Assembly (NCBI GenBank): GCA_020248865.1
Contig: JADCGS010000037.1
Span: forward strand, 1 to 64,000
Direction of reading: 5' to 3'
DNA from: Burkholderiales bacterium
GTDB taxonomy: Bacteria > Pseudomonadota > Gammaproteobacteria > Burkholderiales > Burkholderiaceae_F
Length of the DNA stretch: 64,000 nt
Shown: one piece after another, positions 35,834 through 44,796 of the stretch
Layout: every line of letters starts with the position of its first letter
Numbering within the stretch: the stretch's first letter is position 1
Made by a program: the position numbers and the translations under genes
The notes under the pieces: model-generated
The model's database searches: none
What the model saw: the letters and a program-made list of their open reading frames with translations, nothing else
What the model was told of the DNA's origin: nothing

Positions 35834-37304
35834 TCGCCGGCAGCGCCACGATCACCACCAGTGCCGCGGCCATCAGCAGCAGCGTCAGCGACAGCGGACG
35901 CGTGAAGAACACCGTGGGGTCGCCGCGCGACAGCAGCATGGCGCGGCGCAGGTTCTCCTCCATCATGGGGCCGAGGATGAAGCCCAGCAGCAGCGGCGCG
36001 GGCTCGCAGCGCAGCTTGTAGAACAGGTAGCCGATCACCGCGAAGATCACCGTCATGTAGACGTCGAAGGTGTTGTTGTTGATCGAGTACACGCCGATGC
36101 AGCAAAACACCAGGATCGCCGGATAGAGCAGGCGGTAGGGCACCTTCAGCAACTGGATCCACAACCCGATCAGCGGCAGGTTCAGGATCACCAGCATCAG
36201 GTTGCCGATCCACATGCTGGCGATCAGGCCCCAGAACAGCGACGGGTTGCTGGTCATCACCTGCGGGCCGGGCTGGATGTTGTGGATGGTCATCGCGCCG
36301 ATCATCAGCGCCATCACCGCGTTGGGCGGGATGCCCAGCGTCAGCATCGGGATGAAGCTGGTCTGCGCGCCGGCGTTGTTGGCCGACTCGGGGCCGGCCA
36401 CGCCGCGGATGTTGCCCTTGCCGAACGGCGGGTCCGCGCTGGCGCCGGCGACCTTCTTCTCCACCGTGTAGGCCGCAAAGGCCGCCAGCAGCGCGCCGCC
36501 GCCGGGCAGGATGCCCAGCACCGAACCCAGCAGCGTGCCGCGCGCCACCGCGGGGGCGGCCTGCTTGGCCTCGCTCCAGTTGGGCAGCAGCGAGCCGACC
36601 TTGCTGGTGAAGACCTCGCGCTTGTCCTTCTTTTCGAGGTTGGCGATGATCTCCGCGAAGCCGAACACCCCCATCGCCACGGCCACGAAGCCGATGCCGT
36701 CGGACAGCTCGGGCACATCGAAGGTGAAGCGCGCCACGCCCGAGTTGACGTCGGTGCCCACCAGACCCAGCAGCAGCCCGAGCACGATCATGGCGATCGC
36801 CTTGATCAGGCTGCCGGAGGCCAGCACCACCGCACCGATCAGGCCCAGCACCATCAGCGAGAAGTACTCGGCCGGACCGAACTTGAATGCCAGCTCCGTG
36901 AGCGGCGGCGCAAACGCGGCCACCAGCAGGGTGGCAAAGGTGCCGGCAAAGAACGAGCCGATGGCCGCCACGCCGAGCGCAGCGCCGGCGCGGCCGCGCC
37001 GCGCCATCTGGTAGCCGTCCAGGCAGGTCACCACCGAGGAGGACTCGCCGGGCAGGTTGACCAGGATCGCGGTGGTCGAGCCGCCGTACTGCGCGCCGTA
37101 GTAGATGCCGGCCAGCATGATCAGCGCGCTGGTGGGCTCCAGCGCATAGGTGGTCGGCAGCAGCATCGCCAGGGTGGCAATCGGGCCGATGCCGGGCAGC
37201 ACGCCGATCAGCGTGCCGATCAGCACGCCGATGAAGGCGTAGAACAGGTTCTGCAGCGACAGCGCGGTGGCAAAGCCCAGCGCGAGATTGGAGAGCAGTT
37301 CCAC
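35793..37304 (-). CDS. tctA: TctA-family tripartite tricarboxylate transporter, large membrane subunit
   Basis: A 503-residue permease with about twelve membrane segments. Signatures are IGVLIGTLIGVLPGIGPIAT, YYGAQYGGSTTAILVNLPGE and GMGVFGFAEIIANLE-like regions, plus SFIPMLTLGIPPNAVMALM. It forms the transport channel with TctB and takes solute from the Bug receptor encoded two genes upstream. Ten bases separate it from tctB. A terminator follows. Confidence 0.95.
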   Translation of the reverse strand: MELLSNLALGFATALSLQNLFYAFIGVLIGTLIGVLPGIGPIATLAMLLPTTYALEPTSALIMLAGIYYGAQYGGSTTAILVNLPGESSSVVTCLDGYQMARRGRAGAALGVAAIGSFFAGTFATLLVAAFAPPLTELAFKFGPAEYFSLMVLGLIGAVVLASGSLIKAIAMIVLGLLLGLVGTDVNSGVARFTFDVPELSDGIGFVAVAMGVFGFAEIIANLEKKDKREVFTSKVGSLLPNWSEAKQAAPAVARGTLLGSVLGILPGGGALLAAFAAYTVEKKVAGASADPPFGKGNIRGVAGPESANNAGAQTSFIPMLTLGIPPNAVMALMIGAMTIHNIQPGPQVMTSNPSLFWGLIASMWIGNLMLVILNLPLIGLWIQLLKVPYRLLYPAILVFCCIGVYSINNNTFDVYMTVIFAVIGYLFYKLRCEPAPLLLGFILGPMMEENLRRAMLLSRGDPTVFFTRPLSLTLLLMAAALVVIVALPAIKKTREVAFQEAD

Positions 37305-37314
37305 GGCGGCCTCC

Positions 37315-37779
37315 TCAGTCGCGCATGAAGGCCGGCCACACGGGGAGCGTGAGCCCCAGGCCGTAGATGAACACCGTGAGCACCAGGATCACGAGGCCGG
37401 CGGTCAGCACCAGTAGCTGCTTGAAGTTGCGGTCATGGCTGCCCATCCCCGAGATCAGCACCAGCACCACCAGCGCGACGACCAGTCCGGCCGGCCGCAG
37501 CAGCAGCGCAAAGGCCACCACCGCGCTCAGAACCCAGCCCAGCGCATCGAAGTGGAACTTCTCCACCCGGTGGTCGGCCTGTTTCTCCCCGCCCAGGGCG
37601 GTGAAGGCAATCACCACGCCGAGCGCAGCCAGCAGTCCGCCGAGGATGGTGGGGAAGTACGCCGGGCCCATGCGCTGCGCGGTGCCCATGTCGTACTCGC
37701 GCGCCAGCACGACGAAGGCCAGGCCAAAGGCGAAGAACATCACGCCGGACCAGAAGTTCTGTTCGTTCCGTATCTTCAT
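37315..37779 (-). CDS. tctB: TctB-family small membrane subunit
   Basis: A 154-residue protein with four predicted membrane helices, the usual form of TctB. It has QNFWSGVMFFAFGLAFVVLA, RMGPAYFPTILGGLLAALG and LVILVLTVFIYGLGLTLPVW. Acts with TctA in the inner membrane. It lies between the Bug receptor gene (48-bp gap) and tctA (10-bp gap). Confidence 0.93.
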   Translation of the reverse strand: MKIRNEQNFWSGVMFFAFGLAFVVLAREYDMGTAQRMGPAYFPTILGGLLAALGVVIAFTALGGEKQADHRVEKFHFDALGWVLSAVVAFALLLRPAGLVVALVVLVLISGMGSHDRNFKQLLVLTAGLVILVLTVFIYGLGLTLPVWPAFMRD

Positions 37780-37827
37780 CGCGGCATGGGCCCGGACGGA
37801 CTGGTGCGTGGATCGGTGGGCTGGCCG

Positions 37828-38820
37828 CTAGTCGACCTTGGCGCCCGAGAAGCGGACGATCTCGCGATACTTAGCGAGTTCGGACTGGATCAGGGCGGCA
37901 AAGCCGGCCGGGGTACTGGGCGCGGGCTCCGCGCCCATGCGGGCAAGCCGCTCGCGTATCTCGGCGCTGGTGAGCGCCGCGCGCATGGCCGCGCTGAGCT
38001 GATCGACGATGGGTGCCGGCGTGCCCGCCGGCGCCAGCACGCCGAACCAGGTGCTGATGTCGAAGCCCTTGAGCGATGCGCCGCCGGCCTCGCCCATCGT
38101 GGGCAGGTCGGGGAAGCTGGCGGCGCGCGTGCGGGTGGTCACGGCGAAGGCGCGCAGCCTGCCGGCGCGGATCTGCGGGGCGGCGCTGGCCAGGTTGTCG
38201 AACATGAAGTCGGTCTGGCCGGCCAGCAGGCCGAGTTGCGCCGGAGCCGCGCCGGCGTAGGGGATGTGGACCGCGAACAAGCCGGCCGTCGATTTGAGCA
38301 GTTCGCCGGCCATGTGCCCGGCGCTGCCGTTGCCGCCCGAGGCGTAGTTGAGCCGACCCGGCTGCTTCTTCATGTAGGCCACCAGCTCGCCCAGCGAGTT
38401 CACGCCCAGCCGGGTGGCGGTCTCGGGCGTCATCACCAGCACGTTGGGTACGTGCGCGATGAGGCTGACCGGCGCGAAGTCCTTCACCGGGTCGTAGGGC
38501 AGCTTCGCGAACAGCCAGGGATTGATCGCGTGCGTGGCCACCGCGCCGATCACCAGCGTGTAGCCGTCGGCCGGTTGCTTGGCCACGTAGTCCACGCCGA
38601 GGTTGCCGCCTGCGCCGGGACGGTTCTCCACCACCACGGTGCCGAGGCCGTCCTTCATGCGCTCGGCCAGCGCGCGGGCGGCGCTGTCGAGCGGCCCGCC
38701 GGGCGGAAACGGCACGACCAGGCGGATCGGCCGGGCCGGGTAGGCCTGCGCGGACGCGCCGCGCGCGTGCATGCCCAGAGCCGTGGCGGCCAGCAACACA
38801 ACGGCAGCGCGGCGGTGCAT
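37828..38820 (-). CDS. Bug-family periplasmic solute-binding receptor (tct operon)
   Basis: A 330-residue receptor with signal peptide ending HARGASAQAYPARPIR, then LVVPFPPGGPLDSAARALAE, ENRPGAGGNLGVDYVAK and STWFGVLAPAGTP. It is the first gene of bug-tctB-tctA and presumably supplies that transporter. A strong site AGGAGGAGA lies 8 bases before the ATG. It is a divergent paralogue of the receptor at 34303-35307. The ligand is unknown. Confidence 0.94.
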   Translation of the reverse strand: MHRRAAVVLLAATALGMHARGASAQAYPARPIRLVVPFPPGGPLDSAARALAERMKDGLGTVVVENRPGAGGNLGVDYVAKQPADGYTLVIGAVATHAINPWLFAKLPYDPVKDFAPVSLIAHVPNVLVMTPETATRLGVNSLGELVAYMKKQPGRLNYASGGNGSAGHMAGELLKSTAGLFAVHIPYAGAAPAQLGLLAGQTDFMFDNLASAAPQIRAGRLRAFAVTTRTRAASFPDLPTMGEAGGASLKGFDISTWFGVLAPAGTPAPIVDQLSAAMRAALTSAEIRERLARMGAEPAPSTPAGFAALIQSELAKYREIVRFSGAKVD

Positions 38821-39176
38821 GTCGATGGTCTCCTCCTGGCGGGGTTGTCGTCGGGACCCGGGGGATCCCGCGCTTCTGGGAGCGGTGCCGGATTAAACCG
38901 GAAAACGGCGGCGGCTGTCAGCCAATCTCATCCATCCCTGTTGCGCGCTGCCATCGTATGCTGGGGCCGGCGATTGAGTGCGCCGCTGCCAGTGTCCTGC
39001 CGTGAGACGGTCGGTCGGTGGCGCCTGACACCGCGCTGACGGGCGCGGAGAACTCTGTCCGGACGCGAGATCTGCCGGGCGCGCCTGCGCACGCCGACGC
39101 GCGCAAGCGCTGTACCACGCTCCTTGCTGCCACGGCCGTGGCCGGTCTGCGCACTCGCGACCGGAGCCGACGCCCC
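38821..39176. other. Intergenic region before the tct operon
   Basis: About 355 bases between the GlcD-like gene end and the Bug start. It holds the Bug ribosome site at its left edge. AT-richer patches around 38890-38925 and 38940 could contain the promoter, but no convincing -35/-10 pair was identified. No gene recognised. Confidence 0.4.
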
Positions 39177-40586
39177 CTACAGCGAGACGACCTTGCCCGG
39201 ATTCAGGATGTTGAGCGGGTCGTAGGCGCGCTTGATGCGTCGCATCAGGTCGACCGCGTCCTCGCCGTGCTCCTCGACCAGGAAGCCCATCTTGTGCAGG
39301 CCGACGCCGTGCTCGCCCGTGCAGGTGCCGTCCATGGCGAGCGCGCGCTGCACGATGCGCTGGTTCAGGCGCTCGGCCTCGGCCAGCTCGCGCGCATCGC
39401 CGGGCATGGCCAGGATGGCGCAATGGAAGTTGCCGTCGCCGACGTGGCCCAGGATCGGCGCCGGCAGGAAGCTCGCGGCCACGTCGCGCACGGTCTCGTC
39501 GATGCACTCGGCCAGCCGCGAGATGGGCACGCATACGTCGGTGGTGCAACTGCGGCAGCCGGGCTTCAACTGCAGGCAGGCAAAGTAGGCGTTGTGCCGC
39601 GCCGTCCACAGGCGCGTGCGCTCCTCGGGCGTACTGGCCCACTGGAAGTCCTGGCCACCGTGCTCGCGCGCGATCTGCTGCACCGCTTCGGCCTGCTCGC
39701 GCACGCCGCTGGAGGAGCCGTGGAACTCGAACAGCAGCATCGGCAGCTCGGGCAGCGCGAGCTTGCTGTAGCGGTTGACTGCCTGAACGGTCAGCGCATC
39801 GAGCAGTTCGCAGCGGGCGATCGGGATGCCCATCTGGATGGTGGCGATGGTGGTGTCCACCGCGGCCTGCACGGTGGCAAACGAGCACACCGCGGCCGAG
39901 ATGGCCTCGGGCAGCGGATACACGCGCAGCGTCACCTCGGTGATCACGCCGAGCGTGCCCTCGCTGCCGACGAACAGGCGCGTCAGGTCGTAGCCGGCGC
40001 TGGACTTGCGTGCCCGCCGCGCCGTGCGGATGACCTTGCCCTCGGCCGTCACCACGGTCAGCCCGAGCACGTTCTCGCGCATCGTGCCGTATCGCACGGC
40101 GTTGGTCCCGCTGGCGCGCGTGGCGGTCATGCCGCCGAGGCTGGCGTCCGCACCCGGGTCGATGGGAAAGAACAGCCCGGTCGAGCGGATTTCATCGTTG
40201 AGCTGCTTGCGCGTGACGCCGGCCTCCACGGTGACCGTGAGGTCCTCGGCGTTGACTGCCAGCACGCGGTTCATGCGCGACAGGTCCAGGCTCACACCGC
40301 CCTGCACCGCCAGCAGATGGCCTTCGATCGACGAGCCCGCGCCGTACGGAATCACCGGGACGCGGTGCTCGGCGCACAGGCCGACGAGGTCGGCCACGTC
40401 GGCCGTCGTCGCGGCGAACACCACCGCGTCGGGCGGCACCGGTGCGTACGGCGATTCGTCACGACCATGGTGCTCGCGCACCGCCTCGGCCAGCGACAGT
40501 TGCGCGCCGAAGCGCCGCGCCAGCCGTTCGACGAACTCGGCGGACAGGGGTTTGCGCAGGGATGAGGCGACGACAGGCGCGTTCAT
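39177..40586 (-). CDS. FAD-linked oxidase, GlcD/D-lactate dehydrogenase type
   Basis: A 469-residue flavoprotein of the FAD-binding PCMH family. The N-terminal FAD domain shows VPVIPYGAGSSIEGHLL, FPIDPGADASLGGMTATRASG and RLFVGSEGTLGVITEVTLR. The C-terminal cap holds GHVGDGNFHC and GTCTGEHGVGLHKM, with metal- and FAD-binding His residues. It oxidises a 2-hydroxy acid such as D-lactate, glycolate or 2-hydroxyglutarate. Proximity to the tct genes suggests it handles an imported hydroxycarboxylate. Divergent from the cobalamin adenosyltransferase gene. Confidence 0.92.
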   Translation of the reverse strand: MNAPVVASSLRKPLSAEFVERLARRFGAQLSLAEAVREHHGRDESPYAPVPPDAVVFAATTADVADLVGLCAEHRVPVIPYGAGSSIEGHLLAVQGGVSLDLSRMNRVLAVNAEDLTVTVEAGVTRKQLNDEIRSTGLFFPIDPGADASLGGMTATRASGTNAVRYGTMRENVLGLTVVTAEGKVIRTARRARKSSAGYDLTRLFVGSEGTLGVITEVTLRVYPLPEAISAAVCSFATVQAAVDTTIATIQMGIPIARCELLDALTVQAVNRYSKLALPELPMLLFEFHGSSSGVREQAEAVQQIAREHGGQDFQWASTPEERTRLWTARHNAYFACLQLKPGCRSCTTDVCVPISRLAECIDETVRDVAASFLPAPILGHVGDGNFHCAILAMPGDARELAEAERLNQRIVQRALAMDGTCTGEHGVGLHKMGFLVEEHGEDAVDLMRRIKRAYDPLNILNPGKVVSL

Positions 40587-40666
40587 AATGGGCCTTTCCG
40601 CGAATCCGATAGCGGGCCGGTTCGTTTCCGGATCGTCGTCAGTTTAGGACAAGGTTCAAGCAAGCC

Positions 40667-41230
40667 ATGGGCAATCGCCTTTCTCAGATCAGCACGCGCA
40701 CCGGCGACGACGGCAGCACCGGCCTGGGTGACGGCACGCGAACGCGCAAGGACGCGCTGCGGGTGCAGGCGATGGGCGACGTCGACGAGCTCAACTCGCA
40801 CCTCGGCCTGCTGCTGACCGAGACCCTGCCCGACGAAGTGCAGCGCGACCTCGTGGACATCCAGCACGACCTGTTCGACCTCGGCGGCGAGTTGTGCATT
40901 CCCGGCTACACGATGCTCAAGGACGTGCAGGTGGCGCGCCTGGACGCGCGGCTGGCGCACTACAACGCAGCGCTGCCGCGGCTGGCGGAGTTCATCCTGC
41001 CCGGCGGCAGCCGGGCGGCCGCGCAGGCGCATGTGTGCCGCACCGTGTGCCGGCGCGCCGAGCGCAGCATCGTCGAACTCGGCGCGCACGAGACGCTGAA
41101 CGCGGCGCCGCGCCAGTACGTCAACCGCCTGAGCGATCTCATGTTCGTGCTGGCGCGCGTGCTCAATCGCGCCGCCGGCGGCAGCGACGTGCTGTGGCAG
41201 CAGCGCAAGAACCAGGACGCGGCGGGCTGA
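40667..41230 (+). CDS. Cob(I)alamin adenosyltransferase, PduO type
   Basis: A 187-residue enzyme that transfers adenosyl from ATP to cob(I)alamin to make coenzyme B12. Motifs: TRTGDDGSTGLGDGTR near the N terminus (ATP binding), VDELNSHLGL, SRAAAQAHVCRTVCRRAER and YVNRLSDLMFVLAR. The start lies 36 bp before the following gene is reached downstream and 80 bp from the divergent flavoprotein gene. The call is firm. Confidence 0.95.
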   Translation: MGNRLSQISTRTGDDGSTGLGDGTRTRKDALRVQAMGDVDELNSHLGLLLTETLPDEVQRDLVDIQHDLFDLGGELCIPGYTMLKDVQVARLDARLAHYNAALPRLAEFILPGGSRAAAQAHVCRTVCRRAERSIVELGAHETLNAAPRQYVNRLSDLMFVLARVLNRAAGGSDVLWQQRKNQDAAG

Positions 41231-41266
41231 TCCCGCATCGCTGGTCCTTCGTAAGGCCGACGCGCG

Positions 41267-42181
41267 ATGCCGTTGTGGACCTATCGCTGGCAGCCGCTGG
41301 TCGATGGCGAGCGCCACGAGCTGCGCCTGGAGTGCTCGTACGGCCTCTGGCGCGCGGTGCTGCGGGTCGACGGGGTGGATGTCGCCGAGGACCGGGTCGC
41401 CTTCAAGGACGAGCCGGCCCGGTTGCTGACGCTGCGCCGGCCGACCGCCGCCGGCGAGTTGCTGTTCGAGCTGGGTCCGCGCACCTGGTTTGCCTTCGGC
41501 CTGCGCGTGAGCCGCGCCGGGCAGGTGCTGGAGCAGACGCACCCGCAGCCCTTTGCCTATCTTCCGACGCTGCAGCGCATGACCTCTGCCGACCCCGCCG
41601 CCGACACCGACAAGCTCAAGCGCAACGCGCCGGCCATCCTCACCGACATCGCCCTGGGCGTGCTGTTTTTCGTTGCCGCGAAGCTGACCGACCTGCGCAG
41701 CGCCGCGCTGATCGCCGCCGGCGCCGGGATCGCGCTCTACGGGGTGCAATGGGTGCTCGACCGCGTGCTGGCGCGCAAGGTGGACCTGCTGGGCGGGCTG
41801 GCTCTGTTCGGCATCGTCATGCTGCTGATCTCGGCTGGCTTTTCCTGGCTGTTCGACTCCGAGCTGGCGGTGCAGTTGAAATCGACCTGCCTGGGCCTGC
41901 TGGTCGCGGCGTTCTTCGCCGTCGACGGCTGGCGCGGCGGCACCTACCTGGGCCAGCGGCTGTCGCTCTACCTGGCCTACAACGACATCGATCCGCAGCG
42001 GCTTGCCTGGAGTTTTGCCGGGGTGGGCCTGGTGATGGCGCTGCTCAACGCCCTGGTGGCGCTCAGCTTCAGCAAGGATGTCTGGCTCTGGTACACGCTG
42101 TGGGGCGATCTCGTGATCGCCATGGGACTGGGCCTTTGGGCCATCAACCGCGCCCGCGGCAGCGTGCGCGCAGCCGCCTGA
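41267..42181 (+). CDS. Membrane protein with IspZ/YciB-like domain
   Basis: A 304-residue protein. Residues 1-100 form a soluble beta-rich domain (TYRWQPLVDGERHELRLECS), and residues about 120-300 a membrane domain of five or six helices similar to the intracellular septation protein YciB/IspZ (LLISAGFSWLFDSELAVQLK, LSLYLAYNDIDPQRLAWSF, SFSKDVWLWYTLWGDL). The N-terminal addition is not part of ordinary YciB. A role in envelope biology is inferred from the domain only. Immediately downstream of the adenosyltransferase gene. Confidence 0.7.
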   Translation: MPLWTYRWQPLVDGERHELRLECSYGLWRAVLRVDGVDVAEDRVAFKDEPARLLTLRRPTAAGELLFELGPRTWFAFGLRVSRAGQVLEQTHPQPFAYLPTLQRMTSADPAADTDKLKRNAPAILTDIALGVLFFVAAKLTDLRSAALIAAGAGIALYGVQWVLDRVLARKVDLLGGLALFGIVMLLISAGFSWLFDSELAVQLKSTCLGLLVAAFFAVDGWRGGTYLGQRLSLYLAYNDIDPQRLAWSFAGVGLVMALLNALVALSFSKDVWLWYTLWGDLVIAMGLGLWAINRARGSVRAAA

Positions 42182-42202
42182 GCCGGCGCGTTGCAGCCAA
42201 CC

Positions 42203-43123
42203 TCAGCGCGGCGCCGACGACGGGGGCGCCGCCCGGGCCGCTGGTCCCGGCAGCCGCAGCAGTCCGAGCGACAGGGCGGTGCCGAGCAGGATGACGGCGG
42301 CGCCGGCCAGCATCTGCAGCGTCACCGGCTCATGCAGGAGCGCCCAGCCCCAGAAGGTGGCAAAGGCCGGGATCAGAAAGGCCACGGACGAGGCGCGCAC
42401 CGCGCCGACCCGCGCGATGAGCCGGAAATACAGCAGGTAAGCCAACGCCGTGCAGCCGATGCCGAGCATCAGCGCCGAGCCCCAGGCCAGTCCGCCCGGC
42501 AGCACCGCCGGCCAGCTCAGCCACGCCAGCGGCGCCAGCACCAGGGTGGCGGCGACCTGGCTGCCTGCGGCCATCGGCAGCGGCGCAAGGTCCTCGCCGA
42601 GCCGGCGCGAGTAGTGGGCGGCGGCGCCATAGCAGGCCGTGGCCAGCAGCGCGGCCGCGACCGCCAGCGTCATGGCCCACTGCGGGCCGCCTGGCGCCAG
42701 GCCGGTCTTGCCCCAGACCAGCACCACCACGCCCAGCAGTCCGAGCGCAAGCCCGACCGCCGCGCCGCGGCCGACGTGCTGGCCCAGCACGACCGCGCCG
42801 ATCAGCGCGGTCCACAGCGGCGCGGTGGCGCCGAGGATGGCGGCGAAGCCGGCCGTCACCGTCAAGGTCGCGTAGGCCAGCAGCACGAAGGGCAGCGCCG
42901 TGTTGAGCGCGCCGAGCAGCAGCAGGCGCGCGGCCGGCGGGCGCAAGTGCCCGAGCTGCCGGCGCCACGCCAGCAGGGCCAGCAGCAGTGCGGCGGCGAT
43001 GGCCACCCGCACGGTCACCAGCGGTACCGGCCCGAACTCGGGCACCGCCACGCGCATGAAGAGGAAGCTCGCGCCCCACAAGGCCGCGAGCAGGACCAGA
43101 TCGGTCAGGTGCGCCAGGCTCAT
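42203..43123 (-). CDS. EamA-family (DMT) exporter
   Basis: A 306-residue inner-membrane transporter with ten predicted helices arranged as two EamA repeats; the first begins LTDLVLLAALWGASFLFMRV, the second near MAAGSQVAATLVLAPLAW. Typical sequences are ALLTAYATLTVTA-like and ALAYLLYFRLIARVGAVRAS. Such transporters export amino acids or metabolites. It is convergent with the IspZ-like gene, and its start codon follows a degenerate 60-bp repeat array. Confidence 0.9.
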   Translation of the reverse strand: MSLAHLTDLVLLAALWGASFLFMRVAVPEFGPVPLVTVRVAIAAALLLALLAWRRQLGHLRPPAARLLLLGALNTALPFVLLAYATLTVTAGFAAILGATAPLWTALIGAVVLGQHVGRGAAVGLALGLLGVVVLVWGKTGLAPGGPQWAMTLAVAAALLATACYGAAAHYSRRLGEDLAPLPMAAGSQVAATLVLAPLAWLSWPAVLPGGLAWGSALMLGIGCTALAYLLYFRLIARVGAVRASSVAFLIPAFATFWGWALLHEPVTLQMLAGAAVILLGTALSLGLLRLPGPAARAAPPSSAPR

Positions 43124-43304
43124 CGGACGACCTTTGCGCTGCGCCCGCGAGGATTGCCGTACCTGCGCGTGCCGCCGACCGTCACCTCATCCTTGGCGTC
43201 ACGCGCGCGAGGATTCGCCGGCGGTACATCGTCCCGCCACCACGCCTTCGGCCTCTGCGCTGCGCGCGCGAGGATTCGCTGGTGCGGCGGCGCGGCGGGA
43301 GCAT
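43124..43304 (-). repeat. Degenerate 60-bp start-codon repeat array before the EamA gene
   Basis: About three diverged units over 181 bp, from the ATG at 43302-43304 to the base before the EamA start. Conserved pieces in each unit are GAATCCTCGCGC/GCGCAGCGC (minus strand), matching GAATCCCCGAGC/GCGCAGCG of the standard unit; the CGCCC stem is lost. The unit next to the gene ends GGTCGTCCGATGAGC, the same junction as elsewhere. The frame is not kept: it closes at the TGA overlapping the EamA ATG. Confidence 0.75.
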
Positions 43305-43370
43305 GGCCGGGCGGGTCGGCAGGCCGTCCGTCGCGGCCTGTCGCCCCGCCGGGGGACGGGCGGCCCGTGG

Positions 43371-44486
43371 TCACTTGGCGCTGCAATTGGCGGCCCGCAT
43401 GCGCCGCTCGCGCACGCCCGCCGCCAGACGCTCGAGCAGCTTCACGCTGTCGTCCCAGCCCAGGCAGGGGTCGGTGATCGACTGGCCGTAGGTCAGCGTC
43501 TCCGGCCCCTTGCCGGGCGCAAGGTCCTGCCGCCCGGCGTTCAGGTGGCTCTCGATCATCACGCCGACGATCCGCGCTTCGCCGGCCTGCAGCTGCTGCG
43601 CAATGCTGTCGGCCACCGCGAGCTGGTTCTCATGCTTCTTCTGGCTGTTGGCGTGCGAGGCGTCGATCATCAGCCGCTGCGCCAGGCCGTTGCGCGCCAG
43701 CTCCTGGCAGGCGGCCTCCACGCTGGCGGCATCGAAGTTGGGCGTCTTGCCGCCGCGCAGGATGATGTGGCAATCCTCGTTGCCCCTGGTGGAGACGATC
43801 GCCGAGTGGCCGCCCTTGGTCACCGACAGGAAGTGGTGCGGCTGCTGGGCCGCGCGGATTGCTTCGGCGGCGATGCGCACATTGCCGTCGGTGCCGTTCT
43901 TGAAGCCCACCGGGCAGGACAGGCCGCTGGCCAGCTCGCGGTGTACCTGGCTCTCGGTGGTGCGCGCGCCGATGGCGCCCCAGGCCACCAGATCGGCGAG
44001 GTACTGCGGCGTGATCATGTCGAGGTACTCGCAGCCGGCCGGCAGCTCGCGCTCGTTGATCTGCATGAGCAGCTCGCGGGCGATGCGCAGGCCGTGGTTG
44101 ATGCGGAAGCTGCCGTCCAGATCGGGGTCGTTGATGAGCCCCTTCCAGCCCACCGTGGTGCGCGGTTTCTCGAAGTACACGCGCATGATGATCTCCAGGT
44201 CCGCGGCCAGCCGGCGCCGTTCAGCGGCCAGGCGTCCGGCGTACTCCAGCGCCGCCTTCGGGTCGTGGATCGAGCAGGGGCCCATGATGACCAGCAGCCG
44301 GTCGTCCATGCCGTGCAGGATGCGGTGCGCTGCGGCGCGGCCCGCATGCACCGCCTGCGAGGCTGCGTCGCCGCAGGGAAACTCGCGGATCAGGTGCGCC
44401 GGCGGCGCCAGCTCCTTGATTTCGCGGATTCGCAGGTCGTCGGTCATGTAGCGCATCGGGCTGCTCCCGTCTTTCGGGCCGTCCAT
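43371..44486 (-). CDS. aroG: 3-deoxy-7-phosphoheptulonate (DAHP) synthase, class I
   Basis: A 371-residue enzyme condensing phosphoenolpyruvate and erythrose 4-phosphate, the first step of aromatic amino acid synthesis. Motifs: LVIMGPCSIHDPKAALEYA, MRVYFEKPRTTVGWKGL, GARTTESQVHRELAS, MIDASHANSQKKHENQ and GVMIESHLNAGRQ. The length fits the AroF/G/H group. The start at 44486 has GAGGGAG about ten bases upstream. The mRNA leader encodes a Phe/Tyr-rich peptide and a terminator, so expression is probably set by charged tRNA-Phe/Tyr (attenuation). Confidence 0.95.
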   Translation of the reverse strand: MDGPKDGSSPMRYMTDDLRIREIKELAPPAHLIREFPCGDAASQAVHAGRAAAHRILHGMDDRLLVIMGPCSIHDPKAALEYAGRLAAERRRLAADLEIIMRVYFEKPRTTVGWKGLINDPDLDGSFRINHGLRIARELLMQINERELPAGCEYLDMITPQYLADLVAWGAIGARTTESQVHRELASGLSCPVGFKNGTDGNVRIAAEAIRAAQQPHHFLSVTKGGHSAIVSTRGNEDCHIILRGGKTPNFDAASVEAACQELARNGLAQRLMIDASHANSQKKHENQLAVADSIAQQLQAGEARIVGVMIESHLNAGRQDLAPGKGPETLTYGQSITDPCLGWDDSVKLLERLAAGVRERRMRAANCSAK

Positions 44487-44530
44487 GGGGTCGTTCTCCC
44501 TCGTGTTGCGTCGTGCCGGCTGCCCTGGCG

Positions 44531-44563
44531 AAAAAAAACCGCCAGGGGTTGAGCCTGGCGGTT
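44531..44563 (-). terminator. Attenuator terminator upstream of aroG
   Basis: A perfect 10-bp stem AACCGCCAGG / CCTGGCGGTT with a 7-base loop, followed on the minus strand by eight T. It lies between the leader peptide stop (44583) and the aroG start (44486). The 3' arm sequence CCCCTGGCGG occurs a second time inside the leader peptide coding region (44606-44615), where it can pair with the terminator's 5' arm instead. This gives the mutually exclusive structures of a classical attenuator. Confidence 0.88.
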
Positions 44564-44582
44564 GGTGTCGATTCGAACTTGC

Positions 44583-44663
44583 TTACGCGCGCCGGTCGAC
44601 TCTCTCCGCCAGGGGGCGGAAAAAGTAAAAGAAGAAAAAGTAGAAGCGCGCGAAGAGTTTCAT
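44583..44663 (-). CDS. Phe/Tyr-rich leader peptide of aroG
   Basis: A 26-codon frame, MKLFARFYFFFFYFFRPLAE and six more residues, with eight Phe and two Tyr, mostly TTT/TTC/TAC in one run. Such a density of Phe codons just before an intrinsic terminator and a DAHP synthase gene is the mark of ribosome-mediated attenuation. The competing pairing segment overlaps codons 17-19, directly after the Phe run, so a ribosome stalled early in the run leaves it free while one reaching the stop covers it. The weak point is the lack of a clear Shine-Dalgarno sequence. Confidence 0.8.
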   Translation of the reverse strand: MKLFARFYFFFFYFFRPLAERVDRRA

Positions 44664-44796
44664 GTGGGGCAGCGCCGGCCGCAGCGGCCGTGCTGCGGCG
44701 CAGAGTAACCGACCATATGGGCTGCCGGCAAGCCGGGCCAGCTTGGACCACGACAAGGGCGGCGGCCTTGCAGCCGCCACGACGGCGCCGGGGCGG

